Shown here piece after piece: positions 25,309 to 36,738 of a DNA stretch of 64,000 nt. The DNA comes from Hypomesus transpacificus (lineage: Eukaryota; Chordata; Actinopteri; Osmeriformes; Osmeridae): the NCBI RefSeq assembly GCF_021917145.1, contig NC_061074.1, positions 13,621,772-13,685,771 of the forward strand. Reading direction: 5' to 3'. The translations under genes and the position numbers were made by a program. Numbering within the stretch: position 1 is the first letter of the stretch; each line of letters starts with the position of its first letter. The notes beneath the pieces were generated by a model. The model saw nothing but the letters and a program-made list of their open reading frames with translations. It made no database searches and had not been told where the DNA came from.

Positions 25309-25912
25309 TTAATAGCTTTTCTGTATCTGTTGTTATGTGTATATTATCTGCTTCCTGTGTGGAAGTATCGGTCGGAATATTCTAGAAATACTGTAGATGA
25401 TATCTGTGCTTCTGTGCAATACCAAACGTACTTATTCTATCCATTTGATATCCTGCAGTCACAGTTTACCTGTAGGCTTAAATGCATCTCTTGCATTTCA
25501 GGTCTTAGTCTTATTCAATATTACATCATTATAGATTAAAGGCATCCTTTTCCCTGACTGTTTTGAAATAAAAAAACATTGAACAATGTGATCTTGTCAT
25601 TCCATTTTATTAGTGCTTAGAACCCAAAAGTACACACTTTCTTATTATCTATATGACCTGTCTCTCACTTTGAATTGAACTGGTGTACTCAAACCAGGCC
25701 CCTGTTGGTGAATTCAATTATTTTACCTACATTGAGTCTTGTGACAACCTGCATTCCCTGCTGATCTCATTATATCTTTCCAAATAGGATTATTTAATTG
25801 CCTCTGCTTTTAACACAAACATGTCTCTTGACAAATTATTATAGTTACATTGTAGGAGGACTTCTTTTAGGTGATATGGTGTTACCATAATAAGTATTGC
25901 GTATTACATTTT
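25309..25912 (+). other. Probable original chrna10 3'UTR with AATAAA
   Basis: Sequence after the MITE is AT-rich and contains a canonical AATAAA at 25566-25571, a credible polyadenylation signal for chrna10. No reading frame of interest. OR1 ends at 25913 on the opposite strand. Confidence 0.5.
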
Positions 25913-26962
25913 TTAGGACTGTCGTTTACCATGACAACAGAGCTTTTGCAAAGCATCCTTTATTTCTTTGTTTCTAAAAGTGTAAATAAGGGGATTTAGA
26001 ACAGGAACTAGAGCACTGTTGATAATAGATATCAAGATAAGCATAAAACTATTATTATTTAATACTTTGGCACTAATATATACACAAGAATGAGCAAAAT
26101 AAAAGGCCAGAACAACAGTCAGATGAGAGGAGCAGGTGGAAAAAGCTTTTATACGTCCTTCGGAGGTTGCAATTTTGCAAATGGCTAGAACTATTCTGTA
26201 GTAGGACCACACAATTAACATGAAAGGTATATACATAACCACCACGGCAATTGAAAGAGCCACATCAATCAAAAATGTAGTGTCCAAACAGGACAGCCAA
26301 ACAACAGCTGGGTAATCACAAAACCAAAATTTTACTCCGGTGTTACAAAATGGCAATTGTGATGCAAATATGACAGAGAAGCAAGGCATTAGGAGACCAG
26401 ACACCCATGCTATAGCTACCATTAGAGCACATACCTTCCCAGAGATTATACTGCTGTAACGAAGAGGATTGCAGATGGCTACATATCGGTCATAAGCCAT
26501 CACACACAGGAGAAATCCTTCAACAGTTTGAACACCCAAATACACATACATTTGGATAAAACAACCTGAAAATGATATGGTAAAGTCATTCTGTAAAACC
26601 ATTGTTATGAACTTAGGGTGAACACTGGTTGCTATTACTATGTCTATGAAAGACAGATTACCAAGAAAGATGTACATGGGTGTTTGTAGTTTGTAGTTTG
26701 TCATCACCAGAGTGAATATGATGAGGTTTCCAATTAAAATCATGATATATACCACCAAGATGAAGAAAGACAACTCCACATAGAAGTTTTTAAGACCCTG
26801 ATCAGTCCCAACAATGAGAAATTCAGTCACATGAGTTACATTGAAGTCTTCAGGAGAGGGATCTATTGTTAAAAAAAAAAGTATTCACACAATTTGATGA
26901 AAATAGAAAGACATTTATTATAATTTATTTTGAAAGGATTGTCAGAACACCTTACTCTGCAT
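25913..26962 (-). CDS. OR1, odorant receptor with coding mini-exon
   Basis: Class A GPCR expected in olfactory neuron cilia. The main exon, 26862-25913, has no suitable ATG: its open frame begins at a GTG, and in-frame codons extend upstream to an acceptor (TTTTTAACAATAG). About 90 bp further up, ATGCAGA/GTAAGG (26962-26956) supplies seven coding bases in the matching phase, giving MQNPSPEDFNVTHVTEF and a 318-residue receptor. Hallmarks: N-glycosylation site NVT, TM1 GN, LQTPMYIFLGNLS, MAYDRYVAICNPLRY, KAFSTCSSHLTVV and PVLNPLIYTFRNKEI. The KAFSTCSSHL and TFRNKEI signatures set it apart from OR3-OR11, so it is a separate lineage. The mini-exon is an inference from phase and splice sites. Confidence 0.88.
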
Positions 26963-28431
26963 TTTCTGATCCTGCCTTGGTGGTGTCAAACCGACGAACT
27001 GTTAGAATGAAAGTAAACATAAAAACTATAACCACAAATACTTAATAAATACCCATGAACTAAAGTGCATTACCACCCACACTTACCTTCAACCAGCCCT
27101 TTCACTGACAGCCTGCAAATGTTCCGGTTCTATTCATTCCGCAGAGACATAATGATAAAAAATGTATAGGGGGGGAACCTCCACTTGAATGGGCCTGGCC
27201 TCTATCCATTTGGAGAGAACAGTGCTTCTGTTCTCCTTTTTATTTCACAACACTACTGAAGTCCTACTGGACACCCAGACACCTCCTACAATTACAAGGT
27301 TTTATTATGTCACTGTTTAATAATTTGTTATTTCGTATAGATCGCTCTGTGGCTCCTCACAACCAGTTAATTAGCACTGAGCAACAAACCATAGTTAATC
27401 AAATCCAGGGGAATTAAAATATTCTAATGGATTTTTTTCTGCATTAAACAGTTTCACCACAGTATCCATTTGTTTATTGGTATTATCACACTTGGCCCAA
27501 TCGGATCCATTAGGTCAAAGGTTTGACTTGACCAAGACCAGTTACAAAAAGCAATCTTCTGGATCCAGTCACACAAACGTGAGCATATAAAATGTCATTC
27601 TATTGCATTTAAAATGGTTTAATCACACCGTAGACATCGAGTACACTGAATTCATGAATATAGTTGCTGAGCATCAGTAGACACACATTATGATGGACAT
27701 TTGAAGTATTTCCATCATCAGAATATTATTCAAAGGGCTCTTTGTGTTGATGACTGATCATGATTTTGTTCGAGATTAATGGTCACCATACAGACTGAGA
27801 CGTTGGATACCACAGCATGCAACCCCCCCCCCCATCTGCCCCCCCTCCCTTCACCGGCCACCAAACATGGTTGTATTCTTTCTTCTTGCAAAACAGCCAT
27901 GCTCTGTGATGTAGCCTTGGAAACACTCAAGTACGGTATTTACAGTCTTTTGAGAGGACCATTTATGGACAATATTCTACAGTATGAAACAGCTGTGATT
28001 TCTTTGTCTAGTGAGCCATACCAGCCAAAAATGTAGTTTGTGATTATAACATGACTCTCAAAGTAAAAGAAAACAGTTCTAGTTTTTAAAGAATGCTATT
28101 GTATTACTGACTCTATTATGTTATAAATATAAACAACAGCTACATCATCATCATAATTTTATGCATTTGAAATAGGATCAGGTAGATTGGTATGGAACAA
28201 CAAAAGGTTCAGCAGAATGTTATTTCAGCAAATAGACACTAGAGGTCTGCACAGAGACGGCTGTGACACTACAGTGCTGAGCAGGCACAGACCTCAGGTC
28301 CTGCTTCATAACCTCTGTTTCACTTGTTAAATATGTCTGAAGGTTATATGGTCTGGTGCAAGTCTTATTGTCATCAACCAGGAGATAATGATAATAATGG
28401 TTGGATTTACATCATGCAAGACTCACCAGTT
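26963..28431. other. Intergenic, OR1-OR2
   Basis: No gene recognised. A short poly-C stretch lies near 27824-27847. Otherwise ordinary AT-rich sequence. Confidence 0.5.
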
Positions 28432-29367
28432 CTAGGAGTGCATGATCTTTTTGCTGAATATTTGGACAATTTTCTGCCTCAGTGATTTTGTTTGCATGGC
28501 ATAAATAATTGGGTTCAAATTGGCAGGAACAACATGAAATAAAATATAGGCCAGCTTTCTCAAATCGGGGTAGTCTGGGAAGCGATGCAAAATGATAGTC
28601 AGAAATCCTGACCAAAGCATGATGAGATACAGGACAAGGTGGCTGGCACATGTCTGTGCTGCCTTGCTATTCAGTTCCTTGTTTTTCCTGGTCCAGCAGA
28701 TAACAGCAATCCTGAAATAAGTGACAGCAATACTTCCCATTGAGGAACTAAATAGCAACACAGTGAAAAAGAGTCCATAGATGTTGTTGACTGTCACATT
28801 TTCACAAGATAGCTTAAACAGCGATGCATTGTCACAATAAGCGTTCAGTATGATAGAGCGGCAGCGAGAGAGCCTAACAGTGAGCCCGAGCAGAACAGAT
28901 ACCAACAGCAGAGAGGTCCCCCAAGCTGAAACAGAGAGGGTAACCACGGTTCTGGTTGTCATTATTGAGTTGTACCGTAGGGGGTGGCATATAGCCACAT
29001 ATCTGTCAACAGCCATAATGATCAATATCATGTGGGACGCCGAGCCAAATGTGTGGCTGCAGAATGCTTGTGTGACACACTGAGCATATGAGATCAACTT
29101 CGGAGTTGAAACAATATCGTGCATCAGCCTGGGCAGTAGCACAGTGTTCCCAATGAGGTCATTTACGGACAGGTTACAGAAGAGTATGTACATGGGCTGG
29201 TGTAAGCTCTGCTCTTTGATGATGAGTACAATCACTCCAATGTTGGAGATAAGAAGTGTAAGGTAGACAAACAGAATCAAGAAGAACAGAGGATATGTGA
29301 ACTCCATAGAAATGTTAAAGCCCTCCATTTGGAGAATATCACTGTGAGATGAATTGTTGCCATCCAT
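28432..29367 (-). CDS. OR2, odorant receptor, divergent lineage
   Basis: Intact 311-residue receptor. I start at MDGNNSSHSD (29367), which has an N-glycosylation site and follows an acceptor (CTTTTAACAG, AG at 29383-29382); the longer upstream open frame is leader and intron. Hallmarks: LHQPMYILFCNLSVNDLIGN, MAVDRYVAICHPLRYNS, NAYCDNASLFKLSC in extracellular loop 2, KAAQTCASHLVLYL and ANLNPIIYAMQTKSLRQ. Position 3 of the MAxDRY motif and TM7 differ from the OR3-OR6 group. It has no close paralogue in the window. Confidence 0.93.
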   Translation of the reverse strand: MDGNNSSHSDILQMEGFNISMEFTYPLFFLILFVYLTLLISNIGVIVLIIKEQSLHQPMYILFCNLSVNDLIGNTVLLPRLMHDIVSTPKLISYAQCVTQAFCSHTFGSASHMILIIMAVDRYVAICHPLRYNSIMTTRTVVTLSVSAWGTSLLLVSVLLGLTVRLSRCRSIILNAYCDNASLFKLSCENVTVNNIYGLFFTVLLFSSSMGSIAVTYFRIAVICWTRKNKELNSKAAQTCASHLVLYLIMLWSGFLTIILHRFPDYPDLRKLAYILFHVVPANLNPIIYAMQTKSLRQKIVQIFSKKIMHS

Positions 29368-29383
29368 TTTGCAGGGTAAATCT

Positions 29384-31029
29384 GTTAAAAGAAATGCAAT
29401 GCAAATATGTGTAAATGTGTGTAAATACATGTCATACATGGATGAAATATATGTTGTTACACAATAAGTTAATACTATTAGGCCACTAAATATGCTCAGG
29501 ACCTCCACAAGGATCAAAATGAAACTAAATAAATTACCTGAACTTCAATGGCAGCTGTCATATACAGAGGTAATACCTCACCGATTCTGTAGCAGATGAG
29601 ACTCCTGTTGAAGGATTTTTAATATTATCTTAAATGACAAGCCATCGAAGCCACAGTGAGATATATGCTCACCTGCTTTGTAGTTATGGTCTGTTTGGCA
29701 CTGTGCTTAATCTCTGCACTAGCCCAGTTTGTTTCATGTCATGCCAGTGTTCAGAAGCTTTGATTACACAAGGCAATTTAAATAGTGGTACAGCATAATG
29801 GGTTTAGCATATATCCAGTTTCCAAAGGTGAGAGAAAGATTAGCAAATCAATGTCGAACTGACGTCAACCAGGCCTGAGGGGTGTAGCCTTTCTATAGAC
29901 TGCAGCATCTCAGCTCTGAGGAAAACAGCATTACTTAAAAAATAACAGTTCACTCATAACTGTCTCTTGTGTGTCATGATGCAGAAGAGCTAGTATTCTA
30001 AATGATAAAGGGTAATTCCTCTATCCTAGATATCACATGTAATTTCACAGATAATCATATTTTTACACTTAATGCTAGATTGATTATTACTGTCTACAGA
30101 GAGCACGAAACACTTAAAATCCTACAGTTTTTTAAGAAGTCAGCAGCATTAGCTTCTTCATGGTCATTTAATCTGCTGCAGCAATTACGTAATAAATCTT
30201 TTTTTCTCCATGTCAGAGCGTCTGCTAAACGACTAAATGTAAAATGTGAATGTCAGTAGTTGTTAAACAAAATGTGCTGGTGTTGTGGATTTTGGACATT
30301 TTAATTGACAGGAATTGGGCCAGGTAAACTGTTTCTGTCATAATTCACTACTTTCCGTTTAACAAGTCCCATTTGTCAGCATCAAGATACATGGTCCTTG
30401 GAGAGAGCATCACACTTTGTTTTCAAGTTCTCATAATGAGCAGAGGATACACTTATACTGCATTATGCAACAGTGACACACTCCAACTGCACTCTGAGGG
30501 CTTCTTAGGTCATGTCCCTCAAGTCACATTAGGAACTAATGATAGATATAGATACTGACCAATTAGTGAAACTTAAAAATATATATTTTTATATCCAATC
30601 ATAAAATGTACTATGAAGACATAGTACAAAATAATAATAATTGTCATTAAAACATTTTAGTTTGTTTTGTCAACTTTAAATATGATACCCAATGAAAAGG
30701 TAAACAGTTAGGTAAAAAACGTAACTCAAAAGAAGGTTTATATGCATCAAATTAGTGAGGTATTGTAGAAGTAATTGATTCTAGGGTAGTGTGGATAGTG
30801 AGTGTCTCTCAGACTTGCCACTATCCCTGAAGAGCATTAGTGGTATCTCTGTAGACACAGGGTTAGCACTGCTTGGCCCTCAGGCCTTCATCCACCATGA
30901 CTGGAGGCCAATTCAATTGTCTTCCAGTCCACATTACTATCCCTCCAGGGTGGGCTGATTAACCTGTCCCTGCTGTCCACCTCAACATATGCCTCTTGAT
31001 AAGATTATTGGCCTGAAAGGAAACATATA
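29384..31029. other. Intergenic, OR2-OR3 (left part)
   Basis: AT-rich sequence without a recognisable gene, OR fragment or transposon end. Confidence 0.5.
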
Positions 31030-31375
31030 GAGCTCTTTAATAAGGCCGTGGTCCTGACAGAGAATCTAGATCTCTTTAATAAGGCCGTGGTCCTGACAGA
31101 GAATCTAGATCTCTTTAATAAGGCCGTGTTCCTGACAGAGAATCTAGATCTCTTTAATAAGGCCTTGGTCCTGACAGAGAATCTAGATCTCTTTAATAAG
31201 GCTGTGGTCCTGACAGAGAATCTAGATCTCTTTAATAAGGCCGTGGTCCTGACAGAGAATCTAGATCTCTTTACTAAAGCCGTGGTCCTGACAGAGAATC
31301 TAGATCTCTTTAATAAGGCCGTGGTCCTGACAGAGAATCTAGATCTCATTAATAAAGCTGTTGTCTTGATAGAGC
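31030..31375. repeat. Minisatellite, 39-bp unit, about 9 copies
   Basis: Units contain CTTTAATAAGGCCGTGGTCC followed by TGACAGAGAATCTAGATCT. The unit is 13 codons long, so repetitive frames are open on both strands. These are shadows, not genes. Confidence 0.96.
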
Positions 31376-32235
31376 ATCCCATAAATAAGTACTTACATGA
31401 TTGTTCTCTCGCTTAAATCAATTATATTGTATGACAGTTAGAGGAAGTTGAGTATAATTAATGTTATTTCAAGTCACATCATACGTGATGGTGGGACTAA
31501 ATGATACTGCAATCTAGGTTAAACTCAAATGACCTTTCCTATCACACAATGTTTTATCATAGAGTTAACTGTTCAGAAAAATAACATGTAGTTATCTCTA
31601 TAGTTGTGGCCTCACTAATGACCCAACTGTGAGACTAGAGCGTCCCATGTGGATGTTATTACCAGCACACATCATCAGTAAACATGATCATGATTAACGA
31701 CATGGGGGCATCATGTCTCTATAGAATAATTATAATTTGTTACAGAAAATAACACACCATATAATTATATCTCATAGGGCGTCATTAATTCATGTTTTCC
31801 ATGCAATGATGCAATTTCTGTTATTGCATCTAAGCATGGAAAATGAAAATTTTTGTTAGTATTAGTCAAACTAAGCACATGATGAAATACATCTGCTTCG
31901 GGAGTTTTAATACGAAGGTGTGGGCCTGCAAAGGTCAAATGTAAAATATACATTTTATTAGCAATAAATGTATCCTAAAATCTATGATAATATAACTAGC
32001 ATTACTAGCCACCAAACTGTCAACGTGCTGTATATGTAATGTAAAGAGACAGGCCACATCTGCTGTCACTGATCATTGAGTTGTTCAGTGACATTCAAAG
32101 TCATGGGTATGTCACAGAGGGCATCCTCTGTGACAACAGTTTACTGTCAGTCAAAAGAAAGTGGGAATCTTAATTTCCCATATTCAAGTTCTGTGTCGCA
32201 GAGGATGTGTAGAGTGACGTGAAGACACCTCATGA
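31376..32235. other. Intergenic, OR2-OR3 (right part)
   Basis: No coding sequence recognised. Direct copies of TCTGTGACA near 32115-32135 are too short to interpret. Confidence 0.45.
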
Positions 32236-32241
32236 CCATCA

Positions 32242-32455
32242 TATATAAAGACTGTCAAATGGCGTTGTGAGCAGACAAGAGCTCCACCCTGGAGAAACTA
32301 ACAGTTTCTTTAATGGTTTATGGTTGCCTGTGCATGTAAGGCATACAAGCCAGTGATTCATTTAGTCTCGTAAATTATGTACAGTTAATCTATTTAATAC
32401 TGTTTTGGAAACTTTTTTGTAATTGTTTAATTTTTACAACCACACTTCAGCTGTC
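32242..32455 (+). promoter_or_regulatory. OR3 TATA box, leader exon and intron
   Basis: TATATAA at 32242-32248. A probable leader exon starts about 25-30 bp downstream and ends at donor GCAT/GTAAGG (32335/32336). The acceptor CACACTTCAG ends at 32450, five bases before the ATG. Inferred from spacing and splice consensus. Confidence 0.6.
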
Positions 32456-33400
32456 ATGGAAAACACGTCCTTGAACAGTCTCAGTGTCCAGTTGAGCCTT
32501 GACCCTTTTTACATCCCACCAGGGGCCAAGTACCCCATATTTTTTCTTGGTCTCGTCATCTACTTCTTTAGTGTATTTTGCAACCTGACTCTGCTGGCTC
32601 TGATCAGTGTGCAGAAGAACCTCCACAAACCCATGTATTTCATTCTCTTCAGCCTTCCTTTGAACGACGTGATAGGTATCACTGCAATGCTGCCCAAGGT
32701 ACTATCAGACGTCGTGATGGAGACCAACCAAGTGTACTACCCTCTGTGTGTGCTGCAGGGCTTCCTGCTCCACATGTACGGAGGTGGGGTTCTCTTCATC
32801 CTGGCCGCCATGGCCTTCGATCGCTACGTGGCCATCTGCCTGCCCTTGCAGTACAACTCTGTCATGTCTCCCAGAATGGTGGGGTTTATTATATGTCTGG
32901 TTTGGGGCCTTGACTTTGCCTTGATTGTATCTCTGTTTTCATTGCAGACTAAGCTACCTCTTTGCAGGTCCTCTCTCATGAATGTGTTCTGTGATAACCC
33001 ATCTCTTCTTAAACTCACTTGTGGCAACACAACAATCAATAATATCATAGGTTTGTTCAACACAGCCGTTATGCAGATCATCAGTGTGTCTGTCCAGGTA
33101 TTTTCTTATGTGAAAATATTAATAGCTTGCTTGGCTACGAGGAAGTCAGAGGCAAAGAGTAAGGCAGTGAACACTTGTGTGGCACAACTAGTCATATTCA
33201 TCATATTTGAGATTGTGGGGACCTTCACTATTCTATCACACAGATTCCAGAACATCTCTTCTGACCTTCAGAAGATTATGGGCATGTTGATATTCCTTGT
33301 ACCTCCGCTTCTGAATCCAATTGTATATGGTTTAAATACGAGTGAAATACGAAATAGTTTCCTTAAAGTATTTCAAACTAAAGTTTCAGCAAAGTTCTAG
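32456..33400 (+). CDS. OR3, odorant receptor (OR3-OR6 subfamily)
   Basis: Intact 314-residue receptor starting MENTSLNSLS, just after the predicted acceptor; an ATG 33 bp earlier lies in the intron. Hallmarks: LHKPMYFILFSLPLNDVIGI, MAFDRYVAICLPLQYNS, MNVFCDNPSLLKLTCGN in extracellular loop 2, SKAVNTCVAQL before TM6 and PPLLNPIVYGLNTSEIRNS in TM7. The SLPLNDxIGITAxLP segment after intracellular loop 1 links it to OR4-OR6 downstream. It is the most divergent of the four. Confidence 0.94.
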   Translation: MENTSLNSLSVQLSLDPFYIPPGAKYPIFFLGLVIYFFSVFCNLTLLALISVQKNLHKPMYFILFSLPLNDVIGITAMLPKVLSDVVMETNQVYYPLCVLQGFLLHMYGGGVLFILAAMAFDRYVAICLPLQYNSVMSPRMVGFIICLVWGLDFALIVSLFSLQTKLPLCRSSLMNVFCDNPSLLKLTCGNTTINNIIGLFNTAVMQIISVSVQVFSYVKILIACLATRKSEAKSKAVNTCVAQLVIFIIFEIVGTFTILSHRFQNISSDLQKIMGMLIFLVPPLLNPIVYGLNTSEIRNSFLKVFQTKVSAKF

Positions 33401-34049
33401 TCATATTGAACTCAATTTGAATATAAAAATGTGTTTGATACCAAGATTTTCCAGTGTATGGAATTCTAATGAGCAGAAAATAGAGAATCAGCCAACACAC
33501 ACTGTCACTGAGGTTTTGCATACCCTTAACAACTCTTTACAAACTAAATGACTGGATTAAGGTTTCAAACTCAGATGCATATTAAATAAATTACCACTAA
33601 ATGTTAAACCTTTCTCTAGGTGCGTTTTTATTCATATCCCATTCCCACTGTGAGCATATATGTTTCCTGAAAGAAGTTAACGCTGTAATCAAAGTATCAT
33701 CAATGATGTGATATGTAGGAATAACAAAGATAAGCCTACATGTGTTTGTTATTCAATCAGGCAGATATGACATCACAGACCAGTGACTTTCATCCGTCCA
33801 TAATATCTATATGTTACAGTAGGAATGCATATGTGAATGAATAAGATAGAACACTTGAACAGATAATAACAAAATAGCTGATCTACTGATTGTGATTGAC
33901 AGAAGCACATGTTAAATCCTAGATTTTTTCAACACCTGCTAACTTAATCTCAATCAAACCTCAGAACTCTTGGTCACTCTTTATTTCATTGCATTCAGAA
34001 TCGTCTCAAAGAACCAAGGTGATTCAGTGGAGACAATTTCAGAGTGAAT
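33401..34049. other. OR3-OR4 intergenic, duplicated at 38.27 kb
   Basis: From about 33610 this sequence resembles 38270-38470 (shared TTTTTATTCAT, then TAACGC.TAATCAAAGT and ATCAATGATGTGAT). It is the upstream part of an OR 5' flank present twice in the cluster. Confidence 0.6.
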
Positions 34050-34532
34050 TTTGTCATAGAGGGATTCTCAGACTTGACGTAATTATGTCACGTGCCTTAC
34101 GCATGTATTCTACCTCCTCCTTTTATAAATATGGCTGCATCTGAATTAAATGTCATTTTTACTGTTGATGAGTTCAAACTACAAAGAGACGATACTGACA
34201 GTGTTGCTCTGAAAGATAGAACATATAACTGAAGGTAAGCATACTTTGGACAACATGCTATGAAGACATGCATTACTGATAAATTAGTGACTAGTTAGAA
34301 TACTATTAGTAGGTACGAATATTCTGGAAGAAAACTATTTTATAGCCATAAAGATTGTACTTTATCTAATTAAGTCAACTGAGAAGTCAACAGTGATAAG
34401 TTGATAGTCACCTGTGTTTGTAATGTGAAGGCTTAGCCTATGCATCAGATAACATGCATTTTAAACATGTTGTTTTGTGTTGAAACTGATGGTGGACACC
34501 TTTGGCCATTTTTCAGGTTTGGACATTTGCTA
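34050..34532 (+). promoter_or_regulatory. OR4 promoter, leader exon and intron
   Basis: TATAAAT at 34134-34140 is preceded by TCACGTGCCTTACGCATGTA, which is conserved in the orphan copy near 38625. A leader exon ends at donor GAAG/GTAAGC (34234/34235). The acceptor CATTTTTCAG ends at 34516, sixteen bases before the chosen ATG. Confidence 0.62.
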
Positions 34533-35483
34533 ATGGAAGATATTACTCAAAATCTCACATTTAGTTTCCATCTGCAAATTGACACCTTTGACATTCCCAA
34601 CCCAGTGAACTACCCAGTCTTCCTCATTGGCATGCTTGTCTACCTGTTCTCTATCACCTGCAACCTGGTCATCCTGATGCTGATCATCACCAGGAAGAGC
34701 CTTCACAAACCCATGTACTACTTATTGTTCAGTCTTCCCCTCAATGACATGATAGGAATCACTGCCTTTCTACCCAGGCTGTTGGGGGACATTGTCACAC
34801 AGACCAACTTTGTTTACTACCCTACGTGCTTCCTACAGGCCTTTGTCCTTCATGGATATGGAGGTGCAACTCTTTTCATATTAGCAGCTATGTCCATCGA
34901 TAGATACTTTGCAATATGCAAGCCACTGCAATATTATTCGGTCATGACACCTTTTACCATACGTTTCCTCATATGCTCAGCTTGGGGCTTGGACCTCCTT
35001 CTCATGATAGGTCTGTTTGGACTCCAAGCTAAAGCTAATCGATGTAAGACATTTATTGCCAATGTTTACTGTGACAACCCTGCATTGCTCAAATTGTCCT
35101 GTGGGGTAGACCTTTCAGTTAACAACATTTATGGTCTTTTCCTAACAGCTTTTATACAGATGATTAGCTTGGTTATTCAGTTATATTCTTATGTTAATAT
35201 ATTAGTAATATGTATTTTTAACCGTCAATCTGATGCTAAAAGCAAGGCAGTAAATACATGTCTGGCCCAGATACTAATATTTGTTATCTTTGAATGTATG
35301 ATCACATTTGCAATCCTGTCCTATCGCTTCTCAGACATATCCCCAAATGCCAGAAAGTTATGTGGTAGCATGATTTTCATACTCCCTCCTGTACTTAATC
35401 CAATTATTTATGGAATGAAAACAAAAGAACTGAGAACTTCATTTTTAGCAGTAATACATAACAAAAAAATCGATAACACATAA
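34533..35483 (+). CDS. OR4, odorant receptor (OR3-OR6 subfamily)
   Basis: Intact 316-residue receptor starting MEDITQNLTF, with an N-glycosylation site NLT. Hallmarks: LHKPMYYLLFSLPLNDMIGI, MSIDRYFAICKPLQYYS, IANVYCDNPALLKLSCGVDL, SKAVNTCLAQI and LNPIIYGMKTKELRTS. In-frame ATGs upstream (to 34440) lie before the splice acceptor, so I reject them. Its upstream region, but not its coding exon, is duplicated between OR5 and OR6. Confidence 0.94.
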   Translation: MEDITQNLTFSFHLQIDTFDIPNPVNYPVFLIGMLVYLFSITCNLVILMLIITRKSLHKPMYYLLFSLPLNDMIGITAFLPRLLGDIVTQTNFVYYPTCFLQAFVLHGYGGATLFILAAMSIDRYFAICKPLQYYSVMTPFTIRFLICSAWGLDLLLMIGLFGLQAKANRCKTFIANVYCDNPALLKLSCGVDLSVNNIYGLFLTAFIQMISLVIQLYSYVNILVICIFNRQSDAKSKAVNTCLAQILIFVIFECMITFAILSYRFSDISPNARKLCGSMIFILPPVLNPIIYGMKTKELRTSFLAVIHNKKIDNT

Positions 35484-36137
35484 AACACAAATTACTGTAA
35501 GATTCTTGTCAGGTTGCTGAAAATATAAATTATGGCAGATATTTGGCTAGTAAGCTAAGCTGTCAATGCAGCTCTGTTTTGAGATTCAGCTAGTTTACCC
35601 CAAAGTATTCACCTTACTACATAAAGAATAAATATATGAAATAACAATGATCTATTCTTTTTTAAATTATGATTGTGTGTGCTACTTTTGTGTAAAGGGT
35701 TGAGTTTATCTGGCATACATCACAATTAAAAGGTGAATATTTGAATGATGTGTTAACTGAGTGTAAATGTCTAGCATGTAGGATGTATGTTATCAAAGAC
35801 TGGATTTTAAACTTTCTTAAGTTCCTTAACAAATAAATAGTGACATCTGTTCTTTGAGCCTGGACACCACAAAAAGTATTTCAGATTTCAAGATGAAGAT
35901 TCAAAGTTGGGAGCCATCATAAGGTGATGGGGGATTGGATAACAATGTAGAGTATACATTATCACATGAATAAGTTGAGTGTATAAGAACACACGTAAAG
36001 GTGTTTTAAAGTGGGTGGGCATTAATGTGAGGTTAATTATTATGAATGGTACAGTATATAGTCTTATATTATACACAATAACATTCAGTCCACAACAATC
36101 TTTGTTGTTTATTCTATCCAATCAGTTATCTGACTTC
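35484..36137. other. OR4-OR5 intergenic
   Basis: AT-rich sequence; nothing recognised. Confidence 0.45.
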
Positions 36138-36738
36138 AGGGATTGTGGTCACATGGTTTGCACATATTTAAATAGCACTGCTTAGAGGATATTGATATCT
36201 TATTCTTCAGGGTTTAAGACTGAGCGCAAAGGTAAGGCACCACTCCTACACAAACAGACACAGACAGCTCATAATTCCTATCCAGATAACAAGCAGTTGT
36301 TATCACAGTGCACAGTGTTTTCAAGCAACATTAAATTCAATATGTATTCTATTTTACTGTATAAAATTTGTAAACCATCGATACTTGACCACACATTTTA
36401 ATCTTAGGGTTTAAATCAAATGTATGAATTAACAATTATTGCCACAAACTGCTCATCCAAACAACATCACATGCAACAATACACATCATTGTGTCCTGAA
36501 CGGCACAACGACCAATTTACAACTTTACACTGTACTCGGTTCTCAAGACAATCGAGCCAAAAACACACAAACATTCCTGCCTTTATTTGTAGTATTTAGG
36601 TTGGTAGAAAAGTCTGCTGTGGTGTAAATACGTGCTTACATTTAGTGTTGTGATTAATTAATCTAATACTGCATTTGATTCTGTGTATATTATACATATA
36701 TACTTTAATATTTCCCTGACAGACTTGAACATTCGGCG
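36138..36738 (+). promoter_or_regulatory. OR5 promoter, leader exon and intron
   Basis: ATCTGACTTCAGGGATTGTG followed about 20 bp later by TATTTAAA (36165-36172). The same module precedes OR6. Leader donor AAAG/GTAAGG at 36231/36232; acceptor TTTCCCTGACAG ends at 36722, sixteen bases before the ATG. Confidence 0.62.

Noticed and set aside
31005-31416. Repetitive 120-codon frames on both strands (LTENLDLFNKAVV type)
   Set aside because: They come from a 39-bp minisatellite without stops; no conserved domain.
34440-34532. Longer N-terminus for OR4
   Set aside because: A strong acceptor (CATTTTTCAG) lies between these ATGs and the receptor start, so this is intron and leader.
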